NCBI GenBank assembly: GCA_040954595.2
Contig: CM082595.2
Span: forward strand, 5,580,001 to 5,644,000
Direction: 5' to 3'
DNA from: Balanoglossus misakiensis
Taxonomy: Eukaryota > Hemichordata
Length of the DNA stretch: 64,000 nucleotides
How positions within the stretch are numbered: position 1 is the first letter of the stretch; the number at the start of each line of letters is the position of its first letter. Position numbers and translations under genes: made by a program. Below the pieces are notes generated by a model. That model saw only the letters and a list, made by a program, of their open reading frames with translations. It ran no database searches and was not told the origin of the DNA. This document shows, one piece after another, positions 42,201 to 55,359 of the stretch.

Positions 42201-45006
42201 GTCTTTTTGTGAGAGAAAAAAATAACAGGGTTCGCGAGTAACAAATTTGTAATTCACCATAAAATCTGTGTGTGAATGGAAATGACACGCAGGAACAGTA
42301 TAATTCTCTGTGTTGTTTCTTTTGTTGCACTGCTAATTCTTGTACAGTGAATTTACTTGAACCTAGCTAAATCTATTCTGTGACTGTATTTGTCTGTTGT
42401 AGTATTGTTTTTAGAGTTTTTTTGACCCTGTAAATGGGACCAGATCCCATAGGCTTTCCCAATAAATAAATAAGCTAAAAACATGATTGCTAGCTGAAAA
42501 GACATGTTGTATGTAGTAAGCCACAATCTGTGCATATTTGTGTGACATGTGAAACCCACAGGGAGCATAATTCATTTGACAGCATCTTGTACTGGGGAAC
42601 CAAAATCATTCACAGTATAAACTTGTTTTTAAAATATTTGCTATGTTCTCTTTTAGTTTGAAGAATGCGAGGACACAAGGCGGTGCAGGAATCTCCCATC
42701 CACACCACCGAGAGAAGTCAACTCCGTCCTCTCCATGACTTGGAACTCCAATTCCATCTCTCCGCTCAGCATGATCCGGAAAACGTCGAGGGCCAGCGTC
42801 AGCTCCATTGAAAAAGAAAACACTTTGCACTGCACTGATGTGACAGATGGTGTAGAACTTTCAAAAACAAGGGACAGGGAGACGCCGATTGTGAACGGAT
42901 TCGGGAGAATCGATTTGAAACCGAGACAGCTTCTACCATCGGAGAGTCAAATACATGCAACTCAATCATGGTATGTACTTTTGTAACACGTGGAAAGGTT
43001 CACTGGTGTACAAACACCAGTTACTCATTTGGTATCGGTTTGCGTTATCAACATTTTTTGACCATATAACAGGTAGATGTTAAACGTCTGTTATGGTTGA
43101 ATGTACTAACTTAAATCAAATAGTAGTGAAGTGTCTTAAATGATTTTAAGACAAATGTTTTAATAATTTTTACTGAATATAAATGGGAGCAGTGTCTTGA
43201 TGTTATTTTAATAGATGTCTTGATTTTTTTCTTTTTCAATAGTACAACTCAAACTGGCTTATTGGCTTCAATAACACAGCTGAAAACACCAGGGAAAGAT
43301 TCTGGGGTTTTTGATAATGATATTTTCGACAGTGACCATGGTAAGTGTGTTGTATTTGGATTTTTACAGTTTCCTGTGTATGTTACAGGACATTGCTGCA
43401 TAACACTACTTGTCTCCCCACCATAGTACTGAGCGTAGTGTAATATATTTCAGACCCACTTTGTAAATAAAAACTTGGCACAAATAGAAATTACTCAGAA
43501 TCACTTTTTACTAACAAATATAACAGAGGGAATTGTAGGCTGCACTAAGAACCACAGTCAATTTGGTAACGTACATATATATGTTGTGAAAATCAGAATT
43601 GGAAAGGCATAATTTCAAACGGATATAAACGTGCAGTTTGAATTTCATTTCAGATGACGACCAAGAGTTACTGAAATTAGCCGAAAGGATCGGTGTGGAC
43701 TTCACCGGCTTCGACAGTGAAGAAGATATATTTTCTTCAAACGGACAAGTGAATCCCAGCGCAAAGTTATACCCACTCATACCGTGCTCAGGTAAACAAG
43801 GCGGTACATCCCCAGTCCTGCAGACACCTGCTTGTACAGCGACCTCCTCCAAGAAACACAGGAGGAAGCAGATATTCCCACCGTCGTGTAGAACCACAAG
43901 TCCAGCGCTGTCACCAGTTACAAAGAACACCAGGAGAGCGACGTCATCACCTGTTATCAAAAAGAAGAGAGGTGAGTACAGCTATTTTAATTTAAAATAA
44001 CTACAGTGAAACTTGTTCTTATGGACACCTCTAACTGCAGATTTTTCAAGCGATCCATACCTTAAGCTGCGTTAATCCAACATACTGGGTAGGAGTTACG
44101 CTTTGACAAACAGTGGTTGAGTAAAAACTAAAATTACCAAATCCAACATTGAAATACACCAGTGCAATACTCATGTACAAGGTGGCATCTATACATCACA
44201 GAGTAAAATTTTTCATGCACTAACAATATCTACAAGTCAGTCAAAAGAGGACTAATATTGATGGTACTTCATGAGATAAAAATATCATTTTCTGTTTCCA
44301 GGGAGACCGCCAAGTAAAGCTAGGAGGCAGTCAGCGCCGTACCAGAAAAAGAAAAGCCCTGTTGTTAAACAGAAAAGTTCCAAAGCGGAGAGAGAATGGG
44401 ACAAGTGTGACTTCTATGCTTGCCAACGACCTCAAGATGACACCGTTGCTTGGGTAAGACGATCTTTGACCCGTACGCTGCTCATAGAAATTCTTGTGAT
44501 TTAAAGTAACTAACATCAAATTCATTCGTTGGAATAGGCAATGGTGCTTGTTCAAGGCATGTAGACAGTTGAGAAAACATGTATGTACATATTGTAAAAC
44601 ACTTTATTTTCGCGAGTTGAAATTTTTCGCGTTATCGAGAGAGGCCACTGTTTCGCGAGTATTAATTTTCGCGTTCTCTTATTTCATTCGCTGCATCGTT
44701 ATCTTAAAAAAAAATGTATGCGACTTTTTGTTTTCACGCTATTTTGGCTCTCGCGTATTTCACGAAAATTTATTGCTTGCAAAAACAAAGTGTTTTACAG
44801 TATTTTAGTTATGAGTTTGGGGTAATGATCTTGTAAGTGTTGTGGTTTATAATTTTGCGTTGACTGACTTTGACCATTTTCTCTGTTTTGTTGCATTTTA
44901 GGTGCAGTGTGATGACTGCGATGGGTGGTACCACGTCAACTGCATGGGGTGTACGTATGACGCAGTGAGTGACAGCAAGACAGCATTCCACTGTGGCTGC
45001 ATGTGA
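39219..45006 (+). CDS. TCF19: TCF19-like FHA and PHD-finger protein
   Basis: TCF19 is a nuclear protein pairing an FHA domain with a PHD finger that reads histone H3 methyl-lysine. Eight exons join in phase: 39219-39301, 40604-40796, 42051-42167, 42657-42970, 43243-43340, 43654-43971, 44302-44453 and 44902-45006 (stop TGA), giving 459 residues (vertebrate TCF19 is about 345). The FHA domain spans about residues 10-115: FRITKKRTLIGRNKDEV, then LISRVHAEL, DRSTNGTYLNDVKV and HGDKITFG. The middle is low-complexity Ser/Thr/Lys-rich with an AT-hook-like GRPPSKARR. The C-terminal PHD begins CDFYACQRPQDDTVAWVQC and continues DDCDGWYHVNCMGC to FHCGC. The extra 110 residues are mostly the linker. Exon 1 linkage rests on phase and NVQFRRIG/FRITKKRTLIGR similarity. 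Shares a 391-bp promoter with TMEM222. Confidence 0.9.
40827..40905. mobile_element. 79-bp element with TTAACCCTTTC ends
   Basis: Begins TTAACCCTTTCTGG and ends TTGAAAGGGTTAA. Lies in TCF19-like intron 2, 95 bp before a related element at 41001-41087. Confidence 0.7.
40922..40958. repeat. Short palindrome in TCF19-like intron 2
   Basis: ATCTAAGAGTA and its inverse TACTCTTAGAT enclose about 11 bp. It may be a small foldback remnant. Confidence 0.6.
41001..41087. mobile_element. 87-bp element with TTTAACCCTTTCACC ends
   Basis: Begins TTTAACCCTTTCACC and ends GGTGAAAGGGTTAAA, a 15-bp perfect terminal inverted repeat. Related by its ends and interior ATGGTCC to 7907-8011. Confidence 0.75.
41088..42050. 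other. TCF19-like intron 2, remainder
   Basis: No exon or structured element is seen beyond a C-run near 41400. Confidence 0.5.
44589..44802. mobile_element. About 214-bp inverted-terminal-repeat element, copy 2
   Basis: Matches 4546-4763 along its whole length, with ends TATTGTAAAACACTTTATTT and AAAGTGTTTTACAGTA, and is similarly placed in a last intron, here of the TCF19-like gene. Confidence 0.8.
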
Positions 45007-48000
45007 TCCACACACAGGTAGAAGAAATCTTAATTGCAGGAATCCTGCAGCGCTATACATGTATATCAAAGACAAGTTCAAACCCATTAGCTTTAACGTG
45101 AACCTGATCACTGTCAGAAGTTACCTGTTTTCAATATTTACATATGCACATCTACAGTCTACAGTTTGACCTGGTTCACATAACATGCAAGGTCATCCAG
45201 AAAATTTTACACATGATCCAGTTCAAGTATGTGGATTTTGTAAGTTACTAGTATATCATTTATCATAATTTTTTTCGGGTTTTTGTTCTGAAACTTGTGA
45301 AAGTTTGAATGACATAATGAGTTGTTGAAAACACCCGCGATTTTAAAAGTCCACTGCAGTTTCATATGAAACAAATACAAGAATCTGCTTCACAGGACTA
45401 CATGTATAGAAAATCCACTGAAATGAGCCAGTGTCCGATCTTACCTACATATGTAAATACACCTGTCTTTTCTTGTTCTTTTTCTTCGCTCAGAATGTTT
45501 CTGAAAGTGTGATTTTCATATTTGCAGTTACTGTATTGCCACCAAAGACAACATTGTTCTAAACTACATGTACTCATATCAGGTTTAGGAATGCAGATAC
45601 AGATACAAATCAGCAAATCAGAATCATTGAACAAGTTTTAGCAAAATGATTTAGTTTTTTAGTTTATAGTGACGAAGTTAACCAAACATTCTGTGGGTTC
45701 TGTTGATATAGTATGCTCTGGTAAACATAAAACATGTTACACAGTGTAACCTAAAGCACACAAATTTTTACACCGGAAATCTTGCATATTGAATGGTATA
45801 TCTCACATGAACAATTAAACCTGTCCAAACCGGACACCAAAGGGGCTGAAATAGTTGTTTGGTTGTAGTTTGCAGTCTGGATAATTTGTCACGTGTAAAC
45901 AAAAAGTGCAGCATATAAATATTTCAGCCTTATGAATGAAATTGTTCATGTGAAGTTCAATGGTGCTCTGAAGTATTAAAAAAAAATCATTTGTAATGTT
46001 TATTTTTACATGGCAGCTAAACCTTTGTACTTGCTGTACAGTGGTTTAATTTCTTTCTCAATGCAAACATTATAGAAGATCATTAATATATAACTATTAG
46101 TTGTAGATCAGCAAAACACACAACTGTGTAGTTGAATTGGCACTGCAGTACAGTGCCTCTGAAAGCTGATGTTGGAAAGTGTCCTCCGACAGAGAAGAGG
46201 TCTTTAATTTAATTAAACACTTCGTTAGATGACGTTATTGTAGATGAAGGTAACGTAGCTTTATTTGAACATCCATGTACAAGATATTTTTTAGTTTGAA
46301 AAATGATGAGAGATGTTTTATTTCTGATCAGCTTGAAGAATCTCAGGATTTGTAGTTTTGTTAAGTTTATGAACACTGCCAATTTTGCCATTTTTTCATG
46401 AAGTTGACAGATTTTTCCAAGTTTTCCATCATAGTGCTGCAACAAAGTGGACGTCTTGCCTTTTTAGTCGCATTCCAATGTTGGGCTAAAATTATGATTT
46501 TCATGACCATGACAGATTAGTTTCGTATTATCAAGTGTTAAATTTCTATATGAATGGTGTTTAAGTTATTATTACACCATATTGCTGAAGTTAAAGTTTA
46601 AAAAAATAAGACCATGTCTGACATTCACTTGACTTTCGCAAATAATTTTGATTTTTGTGTATTTATTTTACAGCAATGATCCCTCTGAATAAGAATTTAA
46701 GTTTTGTTGAGCCCTGTTATTATTGACCGTTACAAGCTTTCATCAAGAATATAGTAAATACGTATAAGCCTTCGTTTGAAAATACAAAAAAATGCATTAA
46801 ATGTACACTTTCAGTAGTGATAGTCATATGCTGAAAATTTCGTGTAGGTCTTTGATTATGCAGGTGTCCGTTTTAAGCAAATTTGGACAAATATTGTAAA
46901 TCTCTCCAAAATGTTTTAAACATGCAAACTTAAAATTTTTTGGTTGATACACTTTCTTTCACATATAATTGTTTTGTTCATCATTGTACGGTGCTTGGCA
47001 CAAACCCAATATTTTATTCCAGAGTTAAGCTCAAAGAAAAAAAGGGATGCAAAGGGGTACAGAAAATAGTTCTGAAGTAAAAATTGGGGAAAGACTTTAT
47101 TTATGCAGTCAAGGTGTGAATCACATGTGCTTAGCTTTCGTGTTTGTTGAGAGAAGGATTCTAAGATTATCCCAAAATCTCAGTTGTGAAATTGGTGGTT
47201 TTCACGTCAGTACAGTCTTTTTTATCCAAATTTTGATTTGCACTGCTTCAGCATTGTCATTCGAATATTCAGTAGGTCAGTTTTTTGATGAAGTTATTTT
47301 GTGAAAAGTGTTTTGGGGGTTTGTTTTTTTTCCTCTGCTATCAAACATACGAGAGTTCAATGTTGAGAGGCTACATACTTTACAAACATACCATATTCAG
47401 GTTTCTAACGAACATTAACAGTGAGAGTAGAGTTCAAGAAATTAATTTTCATAAACTAATTAATATTCAGTTAGTTGAGATCTTTCAGAGGTCAAAAGCA
47501 TGGCCGTTCTAAAGTGTTTTATATGCAGCTGTTTTGACCAAAATGAACATGGAAAGTTCTGGTTAGATAAAATTCATTTATATATGAGTCTGGTGGTAAA
47601 TTTAGTGCAGTTTGATTGCTTCCTGGTGGTTTCATATATTGTATATATATGAATGTGTATGTTTATTTAACCCACGGTTTCAGAATGTATACAGTGTGTT
47701 TACAGAAGTGAACGAATGAATATTTCAACAATAAGTTAACAGTGCTTTTGTCACATTGTAACAATTTCCTGAGTCTAGTCTTATTTGATTATGATTTTGT
47801 GAACAGTATTATATATATACTTATATTTTTTCATATAACAATAGAAGCTCACATGGGCAGTATGTCTTTTGTTTTTTTAAGTTCTCAGCTATTCATTGTA
47901 CAGATACATGAATTCTAAGATAACGTCTGGATGATAGAGTTTACATTTGGTGATCTCAAAGGAACACAGTTTTCCTCTTAAGATTTAATTTTATCGTACA

Positions 48001-48600
48001 TGTACATGTTTCATGTTACATTGTTTTGCTTATAACAATATGTTAAATTACCATGCATCATAATTCTTTTTTGTACCTAAACATGTGATGTGAACTTAGA
48101 AGATATGTTTTGCAGTTTACCTAAAATTGTTGATACTTTTGTCAAGTTACATGTATGATAAATTACCACCACTGCATAGTCCCAACCCACCTCCAATGTA
48201 GCAAGATAGCAACTTTGTTCCCTTCAATACATTTCATGTCTACACTCCTCATTATCAATTCATTCATATTAATATTAAACTTAACTGTACATGTATATAC
48301 TTGCCATGGTAACTGCTATGTACAAATACTATCTGGGTCAGTATTGCTGTCTTCTAACAAGAAGCCATTATAATTTTCACTACGCATTCCATGGCCAGTT
48401 TTGTAAGTTTTTTTTGACACAAATATTATTTGGTACTCGGCATTTAGCCAGTACTGTTTCATTTTGTCACTAGCGTTTTTAATCAAAGCAAATATATTCT
48501 TTGATATATCCATACACTTTCCATATTACTTGTTTTTCTTGTATGTCAAGGTATTATTTTTCACTATAGACAAAATAAAGATTATTTCTGTACATTATTT
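45007..48600 (+). other. Probable long 3' UTR of the TCF19-like gene
   Basis: No gene is seen. No canonical AATAAA was found on plus until 48574-48579, so the 3' UTR may be about 3.6 kb; the region is AT-rich and free of obvious repeats. A transcript end by a weaker signal such as GATAAA or AATAAG would be an alternative. Confidence 0.35.
48574..48579 (+). terminator. Candidate TCF19-like poly(A) signal
   Basis: AATAAA followed by T-rich sequence, about 3.57 kb after the stop codon. Confidence 0.35.
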
Positions 48601-50232
48601 TTTTGTTTTACTTGTATTCATTTCATTGTTAAATGTTTTATCATATTAGCAAGACTTTGTATGTTTATATAATGTATACATAGCTGCACATTGGAAAGAT
48701 TACGTCGGGTGTACCCCCAGAAATTATTCGGCAATATGCACAAACTTACCTGTTCGAGTCTTGTCCAAATGTCACAAAAAGTAGACGAGCTACTCATGGA
48801 ATGAGTTCAGCTCAGACCAAATGACAGAACAGACAGTCATTTTAAATGAACTGCTTTGTATTTAAACAGAGGCATAATTGTATTACGGGAATTAATTCTC
48901 ATGAAGTCAGTATATTACAGCAATCAATATTTTAGCTTTGTGTTGAGTCACACAGTGACACTCTAAAATTAGAATGAAGACTTGTGAATTTGATGGTAGA
49001 TGTAAACAGAAAGATCAAGAGGCACATGTATGATGTAACTCGTATCGTGTTGTGCAACCATTTGCAGGTTGATAACGTAGAGCTGGTGATTATTGACCAC
49101 TAATGAGTCTTAATGTGAAGGGTCCCCCAGTAGTTTAAAACAAGGCTGTCTGTGGCTGAAAACTTGATAAAAACCACATCTGTCTGTGTGTTTGGCAGTT
49201 TCAAACCATAGGTACATATTGCAAGCTGATTGATTGTTGGCTGGAAAATGGAAGTGGACACGGCTTCCAAAATGTCACTCTAAACGTCACTGGTTTGTGG
49301 TTGAAAACCTGAGTCTGTTTCTTCGAAAAAGCGGTCTAAAGACAATATAATCAACACGACATTCAACTTCGTACTTGCATATTTAAACAACGATGGTACA
49401 TAAATCTGCAGTCATTTGACGTTTGAGGGCGCTGCACTTCCTTCTGAGAAACAGGCGGGGGTGGGCACATAGACATTATACTGTCTTACGCATCACAATT
49501 CTGCACAAGCAGGAGACGAAATAACTCTTTTTAAAGTATTATGAGCTCAACGTATTTCTGCGTGTTTGCTACCATAAAGAAATCGATGGCAGTGTTTTAT
49601 ACATTTGCGCGTTATGAGCAAAATTATTGAGGATATAATATTGAAATACAAATTAACAGATACCCGCTTTTCAGTATGTCAAACCTTTCACACTTGCATA
49701 ATGTTAATTAATTCGCTGAGTGGGAGCTATGATTGAAGGTAAACGCCCGCATTTCTACTGAATAAGTGATGCGGTTGAAATATAGTGCACTCTAGGTAGT
49801 CAGTCTGTAGTCTAACGTCCAATCGGTACAACTCAGGACACTCACGTTTACGGCAATTTCGAGAAGAGAATGTGAGAGATACGCCATTTGCCTGTACTTC
49901 ATCGGAAAATCGCGTTTTTCTACAAGTATGGTAAAACTGCCGGTGTACTTTTTTAAGTATGGATGGGAGACGGTGAACCCTTTCACCCTCTATGCACCCG
50001 AATGACGTTCTGCACAAATCAATATTTCGTGGAATATACTGAGCGCGGGGCACCTTGCGATTTCGTAGAGATATTATATGTCTTGATATGGTTTGTGTAG
50101 AAAGTACAGGTAAACACAAACTGTCCTTTTCTGGACAGATTATACATTTTGATACGTAGTTGGAGCTGGCTGTGAGGAGTGTGTCGTTCTCAACAGAACA
50201 TAACAAAACTCCGCCCGCATGACTGTTTTAAT
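48601..50232. other. Intergenic and SLC35G-like upstream region
   Basis: No supported gene. The minus-strand frame at 49727-50206 has no recognisable homology and overlaps the 5' leader of the carrier gene. The promoter of that gene should be here. Confidence 0.4.
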
Positions 50233-51387
50233 ATGGAGGTTACCGACATTGATATCATCGACTATTCGGACAACGAGGAAGCAGCGACGAGTTTAAAGAG
50301 GGAATCGTCGAAAACCGACTCTGGATTAAGACAAGACGCGGAGCAGCATTCGGCCTGGTCGACAACAGCAAAAACTGCCGCGGTGGTGATTCTTTCACTG
50401 ATCTGCGGAACCTGCTACGCGGGCGGTTCGTTGTTCTCCGTCGTCGCGCAGACAGACGGGATCGGGAGCTGTTACCTGGGCTTCTTCAATGGCGTTGTGG
50501 CCGTCGCGCTTTTGAGTCCCTACATGGTCGCTATGCGGCACGAAGCCATACCGCACACCCGCGGCGATGCCGTCTTAACAGTCGGCATTGGAATCCTCGG
50601 CACCATTGCTACCCTTACATTGCAGTACAACCCCACCGTTTCACTGGGCAACATAACTGCTTTACTCTTCGCGTCCATGCCAGTGTTCACCGCTCTCTTC
50701 GCATGTATCCTTGGGCAGGAAAGATGTAAACCGGTTCACCTCATCGCCGCTGTCTTCGGATTCACGGGCATATTTCTCATCACCCGGCCACGATTCGTCT
50801 TTCAGTTTAGCGACTTAGAAACCGTGGACAAGTACGAGGGGGTCTCCTACGCGCTCACCTTGCTTGCGTCGCTCAGCGTATCGCTGGGCCACGTGTTGGG
50901 CCGCGCCGTAAGAGGGCGCGTGTCTGTCTTAACTATCATGTTCTTCATTGGCGGCATACGTTGCGCGATTTGCGGCGCTCTGTTCGTTTCCCTGCCCTTG
51001 ACCGTCGACAACGTGACACCGAAAGCAGCCAGCTGCCTTATAGGGATTTCGGTATTTTCACTCCTGGGCACGTGGTGCAGATTTCAAGGCCTGCGCTTCG
51101 AGCACGCCACCACCTTCGCCCTGCTGCTCAATTTCGAAGTTGTGGCGTCGTACATATTGGACAGGCTGTGCTTCGACTTTCAGTTTGCCGTCACAGATAT
51201 CATTGGTGCATCGTTGATCGTCGTCTGCTCAGGCATAGTCGCCTTTGTGTCTAAGAGAGAAAGAAATAAAGAGGAAAAAGAAGAGACTATTTCAGAAGTT
51301 GTGTCAGATGTTCCATCAACTTCATCGGAAGAAAAACAACCTTGTGTCCAGACAGGGGAAAATGCCAAGACAGCTGACGAAAATTGA
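50233..51387 (+). CDS. SLC35G-like EamA/DMT-family transporter
   Basis: An intronless frame of 384 residues from ATG at 50233 to TGA at 51385-51387. The open frame extends 18 codons upstream but only with non-ATG codons, so 50233 is the start. Hydrophobic segments fit the ten-helix drug/metabolite transporter fold with two EamA repeats. The first repeat ends with GNITALLFASMPVFTALFAC, then CKPVHLIAAVFGFTGIFLITRP, the block that resembles SLC35G members (SPVFTSIFAW, GVILIVRPPFLF in vertebrates, from memory). The N-terminus is acidic and cytosolic-looking (MEVTDIDIIDYSDNEE); the C-terminus is a charged, Ser-rich tail after VSKRERNKEEKEE. SLC35G substrates are largely unknown, so no substrate is claimed. 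The coding sequence is GC-richer than its flanks. Confidence 0.82.
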   Translation: MEVTDIDIIDYSDNEEAATSLKRESSKTDSGLRQDAEQHSAWSTTAKTAAVVILSLICGTCYAGGSLFSVVAQTDGIGSCYLGFFNGVVAVALLSPYMVAMRHEAIPHTRGDAVLTVGIGILGTIATLTLQYNPTVSLGNITALLFASMPVFTALFACILGQERCKPVHLIAAVFGFTGIFLITRPRFVFQFSDLETVDKYEGVSYALTLLASLSVSLGHVLGRAVRGRVSVLTIMFFIGGIRCAICGALFVSLPLTVDNVTPKAASCLIGISVFSLLGTWCRFQGLRFEHATTFALLLNFEVVASYILDRLCFDFQFAVTDIIGASLIVVCSGIVAFVSKRERNKEEKEETISEVVSDVPSTSSEEKQPCVQTGENAKTADEN

Positions 51388-52429
51388 GACATTTACAAGT
51401 ATTTCCGGAGAGGCTTTTGCTGTAGACGAGACACATTCCACAAGCATTGCAGCCAATTTTATGTTTTTTTTTCAACTATACTCGCTATAGTGGACGTTAT
51501 GTATGTACATTGTACTAGGTGATATAAAAGTTCCGTCTGCGGCTGCGCCTATATAGGTTCCTTACGATTCATTTGGCGAAGAGCTGGAAGCAACGTCATT
51601 TAACGTCATATCTCGGGTCAAAATTCTAGGTCAGGAAATATTTGCATAGAACTTAGGGTTGGAAGGTACCAAACCGGCAACGAGGGGTAACTTTTTTAGT
51701 CGGGCGGAACTAAAACTTCCACGTCTGTGTGTCGGGCTATATGGATAGCGGTCTCAGTCACCGTATTGATCGTCCGCCATACTGGCGGTGCTACGTTTTA
51801 CTAGTTTTGATATAAAACTCTAACAAGTGGGATTTGCGTCATGTCACCACACGATAGGCCCGCACCCCCGCCCACGTGGGGCTAACCCTGCCATGAAGTG
51901 AAACAGCCAAGAGATATTGAAACTGTTTCCTGTAGTCCTCATTGCCACGAAATTAGTCATATTGTTCTGGTTACAGTAAAATTAATGTGTTTAATTGTAG
52001 AATTTGCTATAATTGTTTTTTCCTGATTGATTTATTGTAATAATTAACTGCCTTTCCTCGATTGGTTTATTTGAATGATTACAAGGCCTTGATTGGCTGT
52101 TTCCTGCATGAATACAGCTGGGCTGCTGGCTACCATTATGCAAATCACTATACGCAGTATTTCCTATCTACCGTCTGTGAATGGTCGGTCTGTCCAGGCA
52201 AAATTTGTTTATCAATAGACGCGCATAGATTATGAATAATGAGCCTCGCCATGAGGTGGTGCTGGCGTGTCTCCATTTGCTTTGACCACGGCCCTCTGCA
52301 ATTTCGTTGATTTTTCCAGTGAAAAACTCAATTTGCTTTCCCATTTTCCCACGTTTGGGTGTACTGTTCGCCGAAGACGTCTTTAATTGAGGTAAGTCGT
52401 TGATTTTTTCCCCCGTCTGTCAAAGAAAC
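51388..52429. other. Downstream of the SLC35G-like gene; possible promoter
   Basis: No coding gene. An octamer-like ATGCAAAT occurs at 52138-52145, ahead of the possible transcript that follows. No canonical AATAAA was found close to the carrier gene stop. Confidence 0.3.
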
Positions 52430-53639
52430 ATGCCTGCAAGTCCAGAAACGTTTTGTGAGTTTCCGTTGTCGGAGGGGGTGCGTCTTTTGCTCAAGCATGC
52501 TTGGCCGAAGAAATACGATATTGTTGTTCATTTTGCGACAACGGCTACTCGCTCTTTGTTCAACTTTGCTTCACCGGAAAGTATCAAGTTCAAAACTAGC
52601 CGTTTTTTGTATCTCTAAATTCGTAAATGCTACATTTTTGTCAATTTTTAGCGGCGTATTTGTCTTCGTGAAACTAACTTTTCTTTTGTTCTTCCGTACG
52701 TACTCAGAACGTCGTGGACACGCAACATCAAGCCCAGCAGAACGCGTGGTCTTCAATGGAGCAGTGAAGGTACGTCACTCATTACAATTACTCATTAAGA
52801 TTCAGTTAGTCAGATGCATTGATGGCAGACAATCGCGTTCGTGTTGACTTGCTAGATAATATTTTATTTCGTTCGTTAGGGCAGTTGTGTATCAATTTAT
52901 TCAGTGCAACATCATCAATTTTTGCTCGGGACAAGCCCTTTCAAGAGAATGGTAATATTTGTCATGGACCCGACCTATACAGATGATCTTGACTCGTCAG
53001 TTGCAAGCATGAAGATGACTTCGCGAAATCTATAATTGTCTTGCCATAAGAGTAGCTAGTGCAAGTTAGTCTTACAGTTTCGTAAGATTGTTCATCCAAG
53101 CAGTTTGGAGGTTTGTCAGAGGATATGGACAACCAAACATAATTGCAATGACAATAAAAAATGTCGGCACAGAATTATATAAAAATACAAAGTTGCTCTT
53201 TTTTACCTTTTTGTGATATCAATAATTCATGCAATACTTTCATAAAGTCTTTCGATGTACAAAATGATTATTCATAACTTCAAAAATGCCAACATTTTAT
53301 GTTTTGCTGAATTTAAAAAGAAAATTTTGTTTGTGACCTTTAAGCGAAATACATGTACTTGGCTATTTCCTCAATTAAGTAAATATTTCCACAGAATAGT
53401 ATTTTGGCATATTCAAGAAGTCAAACGGCATAGAAATCTTCATATCAAAATGGGTCAACAGAGAGCAACTTTGTCACTTTAGTAATGAACAATAATAAAG
53501 AGAAACTTTGTTGGATGTGTGTACTTTATTGGATGTGTCTGGGCATTGCCAAGTTTAGTAGTGTTAGCAAAATACAGGTCCCCCCCCTCCCCTGTCAAAT
53601 AGTCCAAACAGTCTTTTATTTGAGTGAATTACTGATCTC

Positions 53640-53820
53640 TGGTAGCTGTTGCGAGGTTGTCTGGATAGCCATATGAAGTAACAGTCTTGGTGCATGGTCA
53701 TCTATTTGACCATCCCCAGAGGTCAGGTGTTCTGATCTCTGTGGCTGTTGCGAGGTGTTGTCTGGATAGCCATATGAAGTAACAGTGGTCATCTTATTGG
53801 ATGATCCCCAGAGATTCATG
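53640..53820. repeat. Direct duplication of a 50-60-bp segment
   Basis: GTTGCGAGGT...GTCTGGATAGCCATATGAAG and the CCCCAGAG context occur twice, about 110 bp apart, on the plus strand. Confidence 0.6.
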
Positions 53821-54429
53821 TAGTATAATCTGCTAAAATGATAGTTTAATCCAAGTCCTAAAAGAGCTTAATAATTAATTGTTAATAATGATTGCATTTT
53901 GGATAAAATGTTAGCTGACTGTAGTAAGTTTCATAAACTATTTCTGGCTATATTTTTAGTCTTTTAGGGTAGCATGTAGAACTCATTTTAACTTTTCGCA
54001 TCTTTGATAAACTAGCTTCTTTAATCCCTGAATGATATCATAGGTCACATGCATAATTACTATAAACCTCCAATATGTGTAATTGTAGGGAATCCACAGA
54101 AGGAAAAATATGAACATCACAGATAGTGTCCTTAAAGAGTGTCAGGATCACCACAAAGAGAGGGCAGACAACTTCTCTTGAATTTTGCAAGTTATCTTTA
54201 TTCATATAAAATGAGCTGACGAAGTTTGAAATCAAAACTCGTACAGTTTGTTCACATGAAGAATAAAAATTGCAATAACTCATAACAGAAAGTGAAAACT
54301 GACTGAATTTGAAACAGAATTATATTTACAATTCCAGTTGATTTAGGAGTCGCACAGAACAGTCAAGTCTGAAAATTGTGCTCATTGTTGATTTATCACG
54401 TCTAATTGATAATAATGAAATTGCCTTTA

Positions 54430-54530
54430 GCATGTTTCTCAGTAAATTTTGGCGGCCATTTTGAAATTCAAATTTGAGAATGTTTCTCAGTAAATTTTGG
54501 CGGCCATTTTGAAATTCAAATTTGAGAGTG
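54430..54530. repeat. Two tandem copies of a 47-bp sequence
   Basis: TGTTTCTCAGTAAATTTTGG and the following CGGCCATTTTGAAATTC are repeated back to back, with a partial third start just after. Confidence 0.85.
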
Positions 54531-55041
54531 TTTCTAATTAAAAAATTTGCAGTATTCCTCACTTTATTCAAATCTGAAATTGCCTTTAGCATGTTCCGAG
54601 TCAGGTACTTCCATAAGGGATGTTAATTTCCAGTCAATTCAGAAGACTTTGATCCAGTTCCTAAAATAGCATAATGCAATTTCATTGCATTTTAGATAAA
54701 AATTACAGCTAGTGTTCATAATGAATGTCAGGGTCACCACAAAGACAGAACAGACAATTTCTCTCGAATAATGCAAATCTTTTATTTACTTTATAAAATA
54801 AGCGGACAAGTTTGAAATGCTCTGACAATAATAGAAATAGGCAGTCTAGAATGTGTGCATGTATAACTGTCAATAGTTTTAAAACTTAGGAATATTGTAC
54901 GATTGATAGATTCCAAAACTGCATTAAATCTTAATTGATGTGTACAACCGAGTCCATGGTAACTTCCCTGCACCTAAGGACGAAAATAAAATAACATTAA
55001 AATTAATATGAGGGATAACTTAGCAATGTAATTGTGTGTGT

Positions 55042-55220
55042 GTCTTACTTCGATTGAGCAAACTTCTATTTTTTTTTACAAGTGCATTACGGGCATCATA
55101 ATCTATGCATGATCTTTTCTAATGCAAAAATGTTTTGCATCTGAAAAGATCTTGAATAGATTATGATGCCCATAATGCACTTGTAAAAAAAAATTTACCT
55201 TAGCTCAACCGAAGTAAGAG
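55042..55220. repeat. Foldback (long inverted repeat) element
   Basis: Arms of about 80 bp, left from 55044 (CTTACTTCGATTGAGC) and right ending 55220 (CAACCGAAGTAAGAG), are inverted copies with a short loop near 55127-55140. Arm identity is high by eye. Non-autonomous foldback/MITE-type. Confidence 0.85.
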
Positions 55221-55359
55221 TTGTGCTAGGGATTTATTAGTCTCTGCAGTACACACATGGGGAGGTTAGGGTGGGGGCTAGGGATGGCATATAAAAAGCC
55301 AAAAAAAAAAACTAAGTCATAAACGCTAAAAATTTGAAATTTGTCTATACCTCCACGTT

